From assembly GCA_003640645.1 (NCBI GenBank), contig QGHH01000031.1:1-58615 (forward strand): 58,615 bases of DNA, in the 5' to 3' direction. Under the pieces are notes generated by a model. It searched no databases, was not told the DNA's origin, and saw only the letters and a program-made list of their open reading frames with translations. Below, one piece after another: positions 33,257 through 40,793 of this stretch (the stretch's first letter is position 1; each line of letters starts with the position of its first letter). The position numbers and the translations under genes are program-made. The DNA comes from Fredinandcohnia aciditolerans (GTDB lineage Bacteria > Bacillota > Bacilli > Bacillales > Bacillaceae_L).

Positions 33257-33311
33257 GCTCATACGGATTTTCAAATCTTGACTCCTGCAAAAACTAAAGG
33301 AGCTGATTCAT

Positions 33312-33437
33312 TTGGCAGAAAAAACAGATAAACCAAAGAAAAGAACCAAAAAATTTGTGCCAAGTGAAAAACACAAAGACAAAACCGAACCTTGGCAAAA
33401 ATTTTACCACCTCGTTGAAGAAAAACTAAAAAAATAA
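33312..33437 (+). CDS. Small Lys-rich protein (41 aa)
   Basis: Starts (TTG)AEKTDKPKKRTKKFVPSEK and ends FYHLVEEKLKK. Very basic N-terminal half and a short C-terminal helix. TTG at 33312 is 9 nt after AAAGGAG. The stop codon directly precedes a bidirectional terminator. It may be a small nucleic-acid-associated protein; this is inference from charge only. Confidence 0.55.
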   Translation: MAEKTDKPKKRTKKFVPSEKHKDKTEPWQKFYHLVEEKLKK

Positions 33438-33468
33438 AAAAAGCTCAAGCACCCGCTTGAGCTTTTCT
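33436..33468. terminator. Bidirectional terminator
   Basis: AGCTCAAGC-ACCC-GCTTGAGCT with A/T runs on both sides, between convergent genes. Confidence 0.92.
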
Positions 33469-33471
33469 CTA

Positions 33472-34089
33472 TTATTTCAAATCCTGTTCAAATTGCTTAA
33501 ATATCATATACCGCTGCAATCCCCGCGTTTTCTCATACGCCTTCTGAATCTCAACGATATACTCCTCCTGATACCCAGCTTTCTTCGCGATTCCAGCTGC
33601 CAAAGAATGCTTCATCCACTCTTTTTTCACCTGTTCACGAAGCTCAGCAGCCAGTTCTATTTTACCTTCCTCAATCGCAACAATTGCTTGATAATAGTAT
33701 TTATATCGCGGAGGTTGAATCTGCTCAATGTCACTTTTCGCTCGTAAAATATCATCCTCATACAACGCATATAAGGTTATAAACATTGCCTGACGAGCAG
33801 GCTGTTTATATTTTCGAAGCAATATCTCCGTCGCTTCCTTCACATCCTGATCAATCCGATTGCCCATCCCATAATAAAGCCTAAACAACGGATTTTTCCT
33901 TTTCTTCTCTAAATAGGACTCAATCTTTTTCACATTCTTCTCCAAATAAATCGGATACACAAATAAATAGAGTGATAAGCTAAAAATAACGAATATGCTA
34001 ATCACTACGCTAACAGGTCCTCTTATATCAAAGATTGCCAACACAATGCCCAAGAGGAATGCAACGACAAACAAAACTATGAACCTCAT
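33472..34089 (-). CDS. Membrane protein with cytoplasmic helical domain, unknown
   Basis: 205 aa. Two membrane helices (about residues 4-22 and 25-47) are followed by a charged, all-helical domain of about 155 residues. Repeated short helices (LFRLYYGMGNR, EATEILLRKYKQPARQAMFITL, YYYQAIVAIEEGKIELAAELREQ) recall TPR-like packing. No enzyme motif. ATG at 34089; upstream there is only a weak GGGGGTGAGAG. It stands alone between terminators. Confidence 0.72.
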   Translation of the reverse strand: MRFIVLFVVAFLLGIVLAIFDIRGPVSVVISIFVIFSLSLYLFVYPIYLEKNVKKIESYLEKKRKNPLFRLYYGMGNRIDQDVKEATEILLRKYKQPARQAMFITLYALYEDDILRAKSDIEQIQPPRYKYYYQAIVAIEEGKIELAAELREQVKKEWMKHSLAAGIAKKAGYQEEYIVEIQKAYEKTRGLQRYMIFKQFEQDLK

Positions 34090-34162
34090 ACACTCTCACC
34101 CCCACTACATTACTATGTTTGGACAATTGTACCTCATCCCTCGAAAAAGGGAAAGAACCCCA

Positions 34163-34198
34163 TAAAAAAACCAATCATGTCGTTTCCTATGATTGGCG
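34163..34198 (-). terminator. Terminator of the ECF sigma factor gene
   Basis: Minus-strand CCAATCAT...ATGATTGG stem followed by TTTTTT. The stop codon lies just before and within its 5' arm. Confidence 0.88.
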
Positions 34199-34720
34199 GG
34201 ACGAGGGGACAGGTTCATTGTCCCAACTTTCGTAGATATCCTTCAACATCCGCTTTCCGCGAAAAAGTTTATTTTTCACAAACGAAATATCTTTACATAA
34301 AAGGTCGCTAATTTCCTTGTAGCTATAATCGCTAAAATAATAGAGAGATAGTGTTTGCTTGTAATCCTTAGGTAAAGCTTCGATTTGTTGGTAGAGACGT
34401 TCTCTTTCGAACCTTTCTACTATTTCATTCTCCACCATTTCATTGGTCGAATATCGCAAATCCTCCATCTCATCAACCAAAACGGTCGCTTTTACAACTT
34501 TACTACGAAGATAGTCAATACATTGATTACGTGTGATTTTATATAACCATGATTTCAATGTAGACTGTTCTCTAAACGAATTCAATTTTAAGAAGATCTT
34601 CAAGAATACTTCTTGCATAATATCATCAACAACTGCCCAATTTCGTACATATCGAAAGGCTACGTATCGTAATTCTGTTCCGTAATTCGTAATGATTTCT
34701 TCAATTTTATGTTCCGCCAT
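34187..34720 (-). CDS. ECF-type RNA polymerase sigma factor
   Basis: 177-aa sigma-70 family member. Region 2 (about residues 12-80) includes YRYVRNWAVVDDIMQEVFLKI-like sequence and LKSWLYKITRNQCIDYLRSK. Region 4 (about 110-165) has LPKDYKQTLSLYYFSDYSYKEISDLL. ATG at 34720 follows AAGGTGAG; a longer frame from 34858 runs through palindromic repeats and the preceding gene and is not used. The last 11 residues (DNEPVPSSRQS) are encoded by a GGGACA palindrome and the terminator arm. No recognisable anti-sigma factor follows. It is the last gene of a GntR/ABC/secreted-protein series. Confidence 0.93.
   Translation of the reverse strand: MAEHKIEEIITNYGTELRYVAFRYVRNWAVVDDIMQEVFLKIFLKLNSFREQSTLKSWLYKITRNQCIDYLRSKVVKATVLVDEMEDLRYSTNEMVENEIVERFERERLYQQIEALPKDYKQTLSLYYFSDYSYKEISDLLCKDISFVKNKLFRGKRMLKDIYESWDNEPVPSSRQS
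34197..34225. repeat. GGGACA palindrome inside a coding end
   Basis: Copy (one mismatch in the centre, GGGACAGGTTCATTGTCCCA) overlapping the 3' end of the ECF sigma gene. Confidence 0.78.
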
Positions 34721-34736
34721 ATTTCTCACCTTATTG

Positions 34737-34793
34737 TGGGACACGGGACCTGTCCCCGTGACCCATTTTTGGGGGACACGACCTTGTGTCCCA
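34737..34793. repeat. Two GGGACA palindromes
   Basis: An intact copy at 34737-34765 (centre GGGACCTGTCCC) and a shorter one at 34773-34793 that abuts the stop codon of the 398-aa gene. Together they fill the gap to the sigma gene. Confidence 0.8.
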
Positions 34794-35990
34794 TTAATTA
34801 TTGATTTCGTAAATGTATAGTTTGTAGTCATTATTTTGGTCCTCTTGGTTTTTGACAACTAGTTTTCCTTCGTATAGTGACTGTCCAGAGTTTAAGTCAC
34901 TGATGGAGAGCGGATACGCACCATCAACTGAGCTAATGATATAGATTTTTCCATTTAGCAACTCGATAAATGGCGCATGTTCGCCTTTGTCATGTTTCAC
35001 TTTAAATAGTTGCTTTTCGCCCCAGCTGTCTTTTTCAATATTATACTGATTCACTTCTATTCCATTTGGGGTCGGGTTTGGAATATATACGGTATTATCA
35101 TAGAGAGAATAGGAATCAATGCCGTATCCTCGTTCTTCTGGGCTAATATCCAGCTTCTTCAATTCATTGGTCTCTATGTTATAGACCATGATTTCATCTG
35201 CAATGATTTTAGGTTCCCCCGTTTCCACCGCTTCCTCATATACAGGCTCCTCATGTGCGTACACTTGGAACAACAGATATTTTTTCGGTTCGACTGAATA
35301 ATATTCATCAACGACTCTTATATCTGACCATCCATTCTCAATCTTTGGTGATCCATAGATGGTTTCATCACTAACGGCCTTTTTGTCTAAGTAAATAGTA
35401 TATACATTAAGGTCCTCACCGCCTTCAGCGCGAAATCCTCTTGCTATGACCTTAATTTCGTTATTGATTGATTGGACATCCATCACATCGACCCAATGAT
35501 AGTTGTCTTTATTAGGAACATCCAACTCCATTGATGTTGTTTTGTCTGTTTTAACATCTAAAATCTCTATTTCGAAATACATATTTTTAGAGACATTTCC
35601 ATTTCCATTGCCTTCCACATTTACATACACAACAAAATTCCCATCTGCATATAAGCTATTCGTTAAGTATTTTTTTCCTCTCATAAAATGGCTGTACTTT
35701 TCTTTTAGCTGATTATACGCAGGTACTGTACTCGTCCTTGTCAATTGTTGAATGATCGATTGATTACTTAAATTAATCGTTTCATCTTTCGAAATAAGCA
35801 AAGTATGATGAATATTATTACCGCCAAGATCTCCGTTAATCCGTATATTCTCTACTTCTTTTTCATTTCCACTTACCTTTTCGATGCCGACTACAATATT
35901 TTCAGCAGCCAAACTAGAGTTTATATAAAAAGCGCCAAGCACAATCACCGTAACTAAACTAAGCGTAAGTATTTTCCAATATCGTTTCAT
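34794..35990 (-). CDS. Secreted beta-propeller-like protein of unknown function
   Basis: 398 aa with a signal peptide (about residues 1-28, MKRYWKILTLSLVTVIVLGA...SSLAA). The mature part is beta-rich, with repeated blades of the type D..VYIPNPTP, NGKIYIISSVDG, LYADGNFVVYVNV, which suggests a propeller or WD/YncE-like fold (inference). No lipobox. ATG at 35990 with AGGAGG about 9 nt upstream. It starts 17 nt after the permease stop, so it belongs to the same operon. It may sense or modulate the transporter's substrate, or control the downstream sigma factor. Confidence 0.75.
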   Translation of the reverse strand: MKRYWKILTLSLVTVIVLGAFYINSSLAAENIVVGIEKVSGNEKEVENIRINGDLGGNNIHHTLLISKDETINLSNQSIIQQLTRTSTVPAYNQLKEKYSHFMRGKKYLTNSLYADGNFVVYVNVEGNGNGNVSKNMYFEIEILDVKTDKTTSMELDVPNKDNYHWVDVMDVQSINNEIKVIARGFRAEGGEDLNVYTIYLDKKAVSDETIYGSPKIENGWSDIRVVDEYYSVEPKKYLLFQVYAHEEPVYEEAVETGEPKIIADEIMVYNIETNELKKLDISPEERGYGIDSYSLYDNTVYIPNPTPNGIEVNQYNIEKDSWGEKQLFKVKHDKGEHAPFIELLNGKIYIISSVDGAYPLSISDLNSGQSLYEGKLVVKNQEDQNNDYKLYIYEINN

Positions 35991-36006
35991 GCTTTTCGAC
36001 CTCCTA

Positions 36007-36837
36007 TCATACCCTTATTTTTTTGTTCATGAGGTAATTTCCGATCCATATTGCCCCAGCAAGGGTAAGTAAGCATGTACCAAGTTCCATATAAAACAAT
36101 TCATTCGCATAAAAATAATTACCTAAGATAAATTCATTCACTAATATCGGTGCAAAAAAGACTAAAATGGATACTGCGGCATAAAGGATCCCGAAGAAAA
36201 TCCCTTTTAATCGATATGAACGTTCAAATAGAATCGCCGTAAACACGACACATACCCCTACAATCCCAACACCGTATATGAGAATAAAGTCTGCAATTGT
36301 CATAGGGAATAAAATATTTAAGTAATGGAAGTTAGAAACTTCTGCGATTGGAAAATCAACATGAAACTCTTCTGGCACTAACCACTGTAAAATTTGCAAT
36401 TCAATTGTGATTAGTATTAATTGCAAGGCAATGAGACCCAGAACAAATAATAAGATGGTTGTAGCCTTCGCTAAATAAATATTCAATCTTGCTGTTGGTA
36501 AAACGAGTAAACGATAACTAAACGTGTTCTTTCCAAGCCAATCACGGTACCAAATAAAGAACACATAAATCAGCAATGTCACTCCAGAGAAGACAATCGG
36601 CCCCATAAACCAAACAGAGCCAGAATAATTAAAGAAGGACATTGTACCGTATTGTGAGATAAAATCACTCTTCGATAGGAGATCCTCATAAATTGCCTTG
36701 TTCGCTTTGCCTACGTATCTACGTGCTTCAACTATTACGCCAACAATTTGAACAAGCACCGTAATCCCAAATAAAACAAGATATAGTTTAAAAAAACGAG
36801 AAAACTCGAAATTGACCAGTTTCAAAAATCGATTCAT
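36007..36837 (-). CDS. ABC transporter permease
   Basis: 276-aa permease with six membrane helices (about residues 17-35, 75-95, 120-140, 170-195, 205-225, 245-268). It resembles ABC-2-type subunits of the YtrC/YtrD or bacitracin-exporter style. It overlaps the ATPase gene by 4 nt (ATGA), indicating translational coupling. No substrate motif. Within the GntR-led operon it should assemble with the ATPase as a homodimer, probably an exporter. Confidence 0.88.
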   Translation of the reverse strand: MNRFLKLVNFEFSRFFKLYLVLFGITVLVQIVGVIVEARRYVGKANKAIYEDLLSKSDFISQYGTMSFFNYSGSVWFMGPIVFSGVTLLIYVFFIWYRDWLGKNTFSYRLLVLPTARLNIYLAKATTILLFVLGLIALQLILITIELQILQWLVPEEFHVDFPIAEVSNFHYLNILFPMTIADFILIYGVGIVGVCVVFTAILFERSYRLKGIFFGILYAAVSILVFFAPILVNEFILGNYFYANELFYMELGTCLLTLAGAIWIGNYLMNKKIRV

Positions 36838-37523
36838 GCTCTATACACCTCTCTCATCACATCGATGACCGATTTCCCTTCATTCTCCCTGACTTCTTCG
36901 GTATCGAACTCCCTTAACACGACGCCATTATCTAGCAACACGACTTTATCAATTAAATGCTCGATATCATTGATTTCATGGGTTGTAATGATCACGCCGC
37001 GGTCCTCAATTAAATGGCTTGTAAACACATCCGCAATCTGCTCTCGACTAAAAATATCAATCCCCGAAAAAGGCTCATCCATTAAGACATAATCAACATC
37101 CAATGCCAGTCCAAGGATCAAGTTCACCTTTGCCGTATTTCCCTTTGATAGATCCGAGATTCGGTCCGTTTCTTTTAGTCTAAAAAATTCGAGTAGCTCC
37201 TCGGCACGTTTTTGATTCCATGAGTCATAGAAATCTGCCATAAACGTGAATGCTTCGTGAATTTTCAATTGTGGCAGCATCGTAATCGTATCTGGAATAA
37301 ACGTAATTTTTTCATAGCTACCTTTATGAATTTTTTCTCCATTAATGAGAATTTCACCACTATTAATTGGAGTTAGGTTCATAATCGCCTTCATAATTGT
37401 TGTTTTTCCAACACCGTTAATCCCAATCAAACACGTAATCTTTCCTTTTTCAGCAGTGAAGTTTACGCCTTTTAACACGGTCTTCCTACCAAACTTCTTG
37501 GTTACGTCCTTTACTTCAATCAC
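36834..37523 (-). CDS. ABC transporter ATP-binding protein
   Basis: 229 aa. Walker A is GINGVGKTT (about residues 33-41). The signature is degenerate (LSKGNTAKVN instead of LSGGQ). Walker B is YVLMDEPFSGID, and the H-loop is ITTHEI. The overall look is the YtrB/BcrA drug-exporter type. Only 11 nt separate it from the GntR gene. Confidence 0.93.
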   Translation of the reverse strand: MIEVKDVTKKFGRKTVLKGVNFTAEKGKITCLIGINGVGKTTIMKAIMNLTPINSGEILINGEKIHKGSYEKITFIPDTITMLPQLKIHEAFTFMADFYDSWNQKRAEELLEFFRLKETDRISDLSKGNTAKVNLILGLALDVDYVLMDEPFSGIDIFSREQIADVFTSHLIEDRGVIITTHEINDIEHLIDKVVLLDNGVVLREFDTEEVRENEGKSVIDVMREVYRA

Positions 37524-37534
37524 CCAAATCCCCC

Positions 37535-37900
37535 CTATTCCTTTTCGTACTCTTGTTCAACTATTTTCAATGCCTCTTGCAAGGGCATATTAATTGACCG
37601 AACTGAATGAATAAATGTGGTAACTGCGTCTAATACCAATTCCTCACGAACCATCTTCAATACTTGTTCATCCTTCGTAATGCGACTAGGTAAATTTCCC
37701 TCTGTATAAATCAACCCTTGTTCCTCCATTTCTTTATACGCACGCTGAGCCGTATTTGGATTTATCTTCAATTGATTCGCTAACTCTCTCCTTGACGGAA
37801 TCTCCTGACCTGGTTCAAAAAAGCCTTTCGCAATTTGTTCCTTAAAAAACTGAATGACTTGAACGTATACAGGATCCCGATTATTAAACTTCACATCCAT
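37535..37900 (-). CDS. GntR-family regulator (YtrA/YhcF type)
   Basis: 121 aa, the short YtrA subfamily. An N-terminal winged HTH (about residues 8-75, DPVYVQVIQFFKEQIAKG, SRRELANQLKINPNTAQRAY) is followed by a small dimerisation tail and no ligand-binding domain. ATG at 37900 has AGGAG about 8 nt upstream. First gene of an operon with the ABC transporter, secreted protein and probably the ECF sigma factor. Four operator-like sites upstream imply autoregulation. Confidence 0.92.
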   Translation of the reverse strand: MDVKFNNRDPVYVQVIQFFKEQIAKGFFEPGQEIPSRRELANQLKINPNTAQRAYKEMEEQGLIYTEGNLPSRITKDEQVLKMVREELVLDAVTTFIHSVRSINMPLQEALKIVEQEYEKE

Positions 37901-37930
37901 AGACCCAACTCCTAAAAAAATTTATCCCCC

Positions 37931-38072
37931 GTATTAAATGGTTAATACACCAAACTCAAAAAGAAAGCTTATTTTGACAACTGTATTAAACACACCATAC
38001 AGCTGTGATAAAAAAATTCCGTGGTGTATCAATCACTTAATACACCTTATGAATGTATTATATGGTTAATAC
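37931..38072 (-). promoter_or_regulatory. Promoter and four GTATTAA-N4-TTAATAC operator-like sites
   Basis: Inverted repeats GTATTAA-ATGG-TTAATAC (37931-37948, perfect), GTATTAA-ACAC-ACCATAC (37983-38000, half), GTATCAA-TCAC-TTAATAC (38027-38044) and GTATTAT-ATGG-TTAATAC (38055-38072). The last overlaps the -10 of a strong minus-strand promoter, TTGACA (38081-38086) - 18 nt - TATAAT (38057-38062). This layout fits repression by the GntR product. The downstream sites lie in the leader. Confidence 0.85.
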
Positions 38073-38154
38073 ACTTCAACTGTCAACACTAAAAAAGAAA
38101 TAAATGTAAATAACCTATTGACCACCAAGAACAAATGTTCTAATATAAGAGTAA

Positions 38155-38190
38155 GAAAAAGGCCAACCATGTTGTGACCATGATTGGCGA
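38155..38190 (-). terminator. Terminator after ssbB operon small genes
   Basis: Minus-strand GCCAATCATG-GTCACAA-CATGGTTGGC stem followed by TTTTTC. Confidence 0.85.
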
Positions 38191-38202
38191 ATATTTGAAG
38201 AA

Positions 38203-38304
38203 TTACTGGAGCATCCATCTATCTCTAGAGGAACCTTTTTGAAAAGACGACTGAGGCTGCTTACTGCGAGGTACATGAATAGTGGGGATATGTTGACTTT
38301 TCAT
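38203..38304 (-). CDS. Possible small peptide gene (33 aa)
   Basis: MKSQHIPTIHVPRSKQPQSS, then FQKGSSRDRWMLQ. Basic and Gln/Ser-rich. The ribosome site (AAAGAGAT) is weak, but it is the last frame of the ssbB series before a terminator. It may be a genuine small gene or chance. Confidence 0.35.
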   Translation of the reverse strand: MKSQHIPTIHVPRSKQPQSSFQKGSSRDRWMLQ

Positions 38305-38334
38305 ATTCTGAATCTCTTTTTAACAATTCTCAAA

Positions 38335-38511
38335 TTACAACACCTTCCTTTCTAAAATACGATTGATTTGTAGAAGCCTTTCATTATAGTTTTGATCAAT
38401 CTGATCCATGCGTTCTCCAATTTGACCTTGTAATATTTCTAGATGTAACGCAATACCCATAGCAAGTTTATTCAACTTATCATTAATTGTCTTTATCTCA
38501 TCATTGTTCAT
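38335..38511 (-). CDS. Small coiled-coil protein downstream of ssbB (58 aa)
   Basis: Starts MNNDEIKTINDKLNKLAMGI and ends RILERKVL. Nearly all helical with heptad-like hydrophobic spacing, so probably a coiled coil. ATG at 38511 lies 7 nt after AGGAGG, a near-ideal site, 35 nt after the ssbB stop, so co-transcribed. No family recognised. Confidence 0.65.
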   Translation of the reverse strand: MNNDEIKTINDKLNKLAMGIALHLEILQGQIGERMDQIDQNYNERLLQINRILERKVL

Positions 38512-38546
38512 ACATACGCCTCCTACTACTCAGACATCAAGGATAT

Positions 38547-38888
38547 TTAATTTTCTACAAGCTCCCTAGGCTTTCCACCAAGAAATTTAACAGAGTCTGC
38601 TAACACTTCAGTCACATACACCCTTTTGCCTTCATTGTTTTGATAGTTCCGGGTTTGTATTCGCCCTGTTACACCTAGAATGGATCCTTTTTTACAATAG
38701 TTTGCCGTATTTTCTGCAGTTTTCTGCCAAAGAGTACAGTTAACAAAATCAGTGTTAATTTCGCCACCCGCAGTTTTAAAATTACGGCTTACCGCTAGTG
38801 TCACATGCGCTACAGCTTTCCCGTCCTGGGTGTAACGCAAATCAGGATCGCGGGTCAATCTTCCAACTAAAATGACTTGATTAATCAT
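38547..38888 (-). CDS. ssbB: Single-stranded DNA-binding protein SsbB
   Basis: 113-aa OB-fold protein, [20 protein letters not shown]..., without the long acidic C-terminal tail of essential SSB. This is exactly the length of B. subtilis SsbB, the competence-associated paralogue that coats incoming DNA during transformation. It lies next to ywpF in the same arrangement as in B. subtilis. ATG at 38888 follows AAGGGGG. I did not find convincing ComK boxes upstream. Confidence 0.93.
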   Translation of the reverse strand: MINQVILVGRLTRDPDLRYTQDGKAVAHVTLAVSRNFKTAGGEINTDFVNCTLWQKTAENTANYCKKGSILGVTGRIQTRNYQNNEGKRVYVTEVLADSVKFLGGKPRELVEN

Positions 38889-39192
38889 ATGTTTTCCCCC
38901 TTAGTTAAATCTAACAGGGCTATCATACTTCATGATTCGACAGAGGTAAAATTAGGAAAAATCAATTATTCCAAAGTTTGCTTGATAAAAAATCGGATTT
39001 CTCTACACCTCTCTTAAGTTTTTAATCGAAAATAGATTAAACCCCATAAATATCTAAGATTCTACAATATTTTTATAAAAGGGACACAACTTTCAGATTC
39101 ATTTCCCCTTCTTCTACATATAATAACCAAGTAAATATGCTATAATTTAACTATCTTTATTAGTACGAAAGATTTACAAGGGGGTCAGGGAT
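38889..39192. other. Divergent intergenic region ssbB / ywpF
   Basis: AT-rich, no open frame. A TATAAT box at 39141-39146 may serve ywpF. TTTTAATCGAAAA and AAAAAATCGGATTT resemble but do not match the competence-factor box AAAA-N5-TTTT. Confidence 0.4.
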
Positions 39193-39630
39193 ATGAAAAC
39201 GTTTAAGTTGGTGTCACTTAAAGTTCTTCATCAGGACGAACAACTGGAACGGGTCGAGGATATTCCGTTGATTGATGGATTAATCATTAATCGGGAGGAT
39301 GGAGAAAACCGTTGGATTGTGGAGGCTTTTATTGAAAAACCGTATAAGGCGATTTTCGAAAAAGCAAAACAAGCCCAAGAAAAGCTTAATCTTCAAGTAA
39401 CCATTTCAAAAAAATCAAATGATCCTGCCCCCTTAATGGGTGAAGTAAAGATCATTAAGGAAATGGAGAATAGTGTGAGTGTCCTTTTAGACGGAAACTT
39501 AGTTCCACATCGACTCAACATCGCTGAAATTGTTCTTACCGACCTTATTAACCAAGGCTTAGAAGGCGAAGGCCTCCTTGCTGAATTTAAAAATAGACTC
39601 CAAGAAAAGAAAAAGACGTTACAAAGTTAA
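39193..39630 (+). CDS. ywpF: YwpF-like protein
   Basis: 145-aa soluble protein starting MKTFKLVSLKVLHQDEQLER and containing IPLIDGLIINREDGENRWIVEAFIEKPY, the recognisable YwpF-family core. Gene position between fabZ and ssbB matches B. subtilis. ATG at 39193 follows AAGGGGG. Function unknown; beta-rich start and helical end. Confidence 0.9.
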   Translation: MKTFKLVSLKVLHQDEQLERVEDIPLIDGLIINREDGENRWIVEAFIEKPYKAIFEKAKQAQEKLNLQVTISKKSNDPAPLMGEVKIIKEMENSVSVLLDGNLVPHRLNIAEIVLTDLINQGLEGEGLLAEFKNRLQEKKKTLQS

Positions 39631-39659
39631 AAAGGCAGGACACAATCCCGCCTTTTTTC
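39628..39659. terminator. Bidirectional terminator
   Basis: AGGCAGGA-CACAA-TCCCGCCT with T runs both ways, between convergent ywpF and the acidic lipoprotein gene. Confidence 0.87.
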
Positions 39660-39673
39660 ATAACTATTGAGAC

Positions 39674-40030
39674 TTATTTGCCTCCACCAGCACCGTTAGT
39701 ACCACCATTGTCTTCATCAGGAACCAAATCATTGTCACCTAGCTCATCATTGTCATCCTTGCCCACGTCTAGGTCACCATCATTATTGTCATCTTCAATT
39801 AGATTTCCGTCACCATTTAAGTCATTATCATTGTTATTCATGTCATTATCACCAGGAACAACATCTTCCTCAGGAGTTACATCGTTATCTAGCTCGTTGT
39901 TGAAATCCTCACCAGGTGTTTCTAGTCCATCATCCTCTGGAGGCGGATCTTGGTCATCGGCATTACATCCGGTTACTAAAAACACAGCAAGTAGAGATCC
40001 CATCAACTTAAGGAACCATTTTTTGTTCAT
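39674..40030 (-). CDS. Aspartate/asparagine-rich lipoprotein
   Basis: 118 aa. Lipoprotein signal MNKKWFLKLMGSLLAVFLVT, then GC (lipobox LVTGC, Cys about residue 21). The mature chain is almost wholly Asp, Asn, Glu, Gly and Pro, with repeated DN/NDND motifs, so highly acidic and disordered. ATG at 40030 follows AAAGGAG; the frame extends to 40087 without a ribosome site. Surface-exposed calcium or cation binding is possible (inference from composition). Such a sequence may evolve by repeat slippage. Confidence 0.75.
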   Translation of the reverse strand: MNKKWFLKLMGSLLAVFLVTGCNADDQDPPPEDDGLETPGEDFNNELDNDVTPEEDVVPGDNDMNNNDNDLNGDGNLIEDDNNDGDLDVGKDDNDELGDNDLVPDEDNGGTNGAGGGK

Positions 40031-40161
40031 TTGCAAAATCTCCTTTCTGTTTTCTTCTAAGTATTGTAGTGACCACTTGGTCTTCACTTAGCTTTCCCAG
40101 AAGTGTACAAATGTATCAAAAAAATTACATCATTTATCTTTACTTTTTGAGTTTGGCCAAA

Positions 40162-40197
40162 TAAAAAAACCAGATGATTCCTCTCATCCGGTTTCTA
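40162..40197 (-). terminator. Terminator of fabZ
   Basis: Minus-strand AACCGGATGA-GAGGAA-TCATCTGGTT followed by TTTTT. Confidence 0.88.
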
Positions 40198-40206
40198 CGT
40201 TATTCC

Positions 40207-40641
40207 TTATTCCGTTTTTTCACCTAGTGCAAACATAATTTCTGTTTCGCAAACGAGCTCGCCGTCAACCGTTGCAATCCCTTTTCCTTTGCCTATAGAC
40301 CCTCTTAGACGTGTGATCTCAACTTCTAGACGAAGTTGGTCTCCCGGAACTACCTGTCTTTTAAAACGGCAGTTGTCAATTCCAGCAAAGAAAGCAAGTC
40401 TGCCTTTGTTTTCTTCTTTTTTTAGCATAGCTACTGCGCCAACCTGTGCTAATGCTTCTACAATTAACACACCCGGCATAACTGGGTAGCCAGGAAAATG
40501 TCCGTTAAAAAACTCCTCATTCGCTGTAACATTTTTAATGCCGAGCGCACGTTTGCCGTCTTCCATTTCAAGGATACGATCGACTAATAAAAAGGGGTAA
40601 CGATGCGGAATGATTTCCTTGATCTCATTAATATCGTACAT
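40207..40641 (-). CDS. fabZ: 3-hydroxyacyl-ACP dehydratase FabZ
   Basis: 144-aa hot-dog-fold dehydratase of type II fatty acid synthesis. Early segment [14 protein letters not shown], catalytic His in [14 protein letters not shown] and catalytic Glu in [14 protein letters not shown] are present. Length is standard. ATG at 40641 follows GAGGAAA. Lies downstream of flhP as in B. subtilis. Confidence 0.96.
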   Translation of the reverse strand: MYDINEIKEIIPHRYPFLLVDRILEMEDGKRALGIKNVTANEEFFNGHFPGYPVMPGVLIVEALAQVGAVAMLKKEENKGRLAFFAGIDNCRFKRQVVPGDQLRLEVEITRLRGSIGKGKGIATVDGELVCETEIMFALGEKTE

Positions 40642-40766
40642 CTTTACAATTTCCTCCTCTATGTATATAAGGACTTACTGAATAAAGTCAGTATCTTATG
40701 CCTATTATAATACAAGTGTTGTGGAAAATCTAAATTTCGTCGGGAAAGCCGTAAATTTCTAACCAT

Positions 40767-40792
40767 AAAAAAAGAAGGCATTGGCCCTCCGT
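40767..40792 (-). terminator. Terminator of the EpuA-like gene
   Basis: Minus-strand GAGGGC-CAAT-GCCTTC followed by TTTTTTT, immediately after the stop codon. Confidence 0.83.
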
Positions 40793-40793
40793 T

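Noticed and set aside
38889-39192. ComK box upstream of ssbB
   Set aside because: Expected from B. subtilis, but only TTTT-N5-AAAA or one-mismatch AAAA-N5-TTTC were found, without the paired second box.
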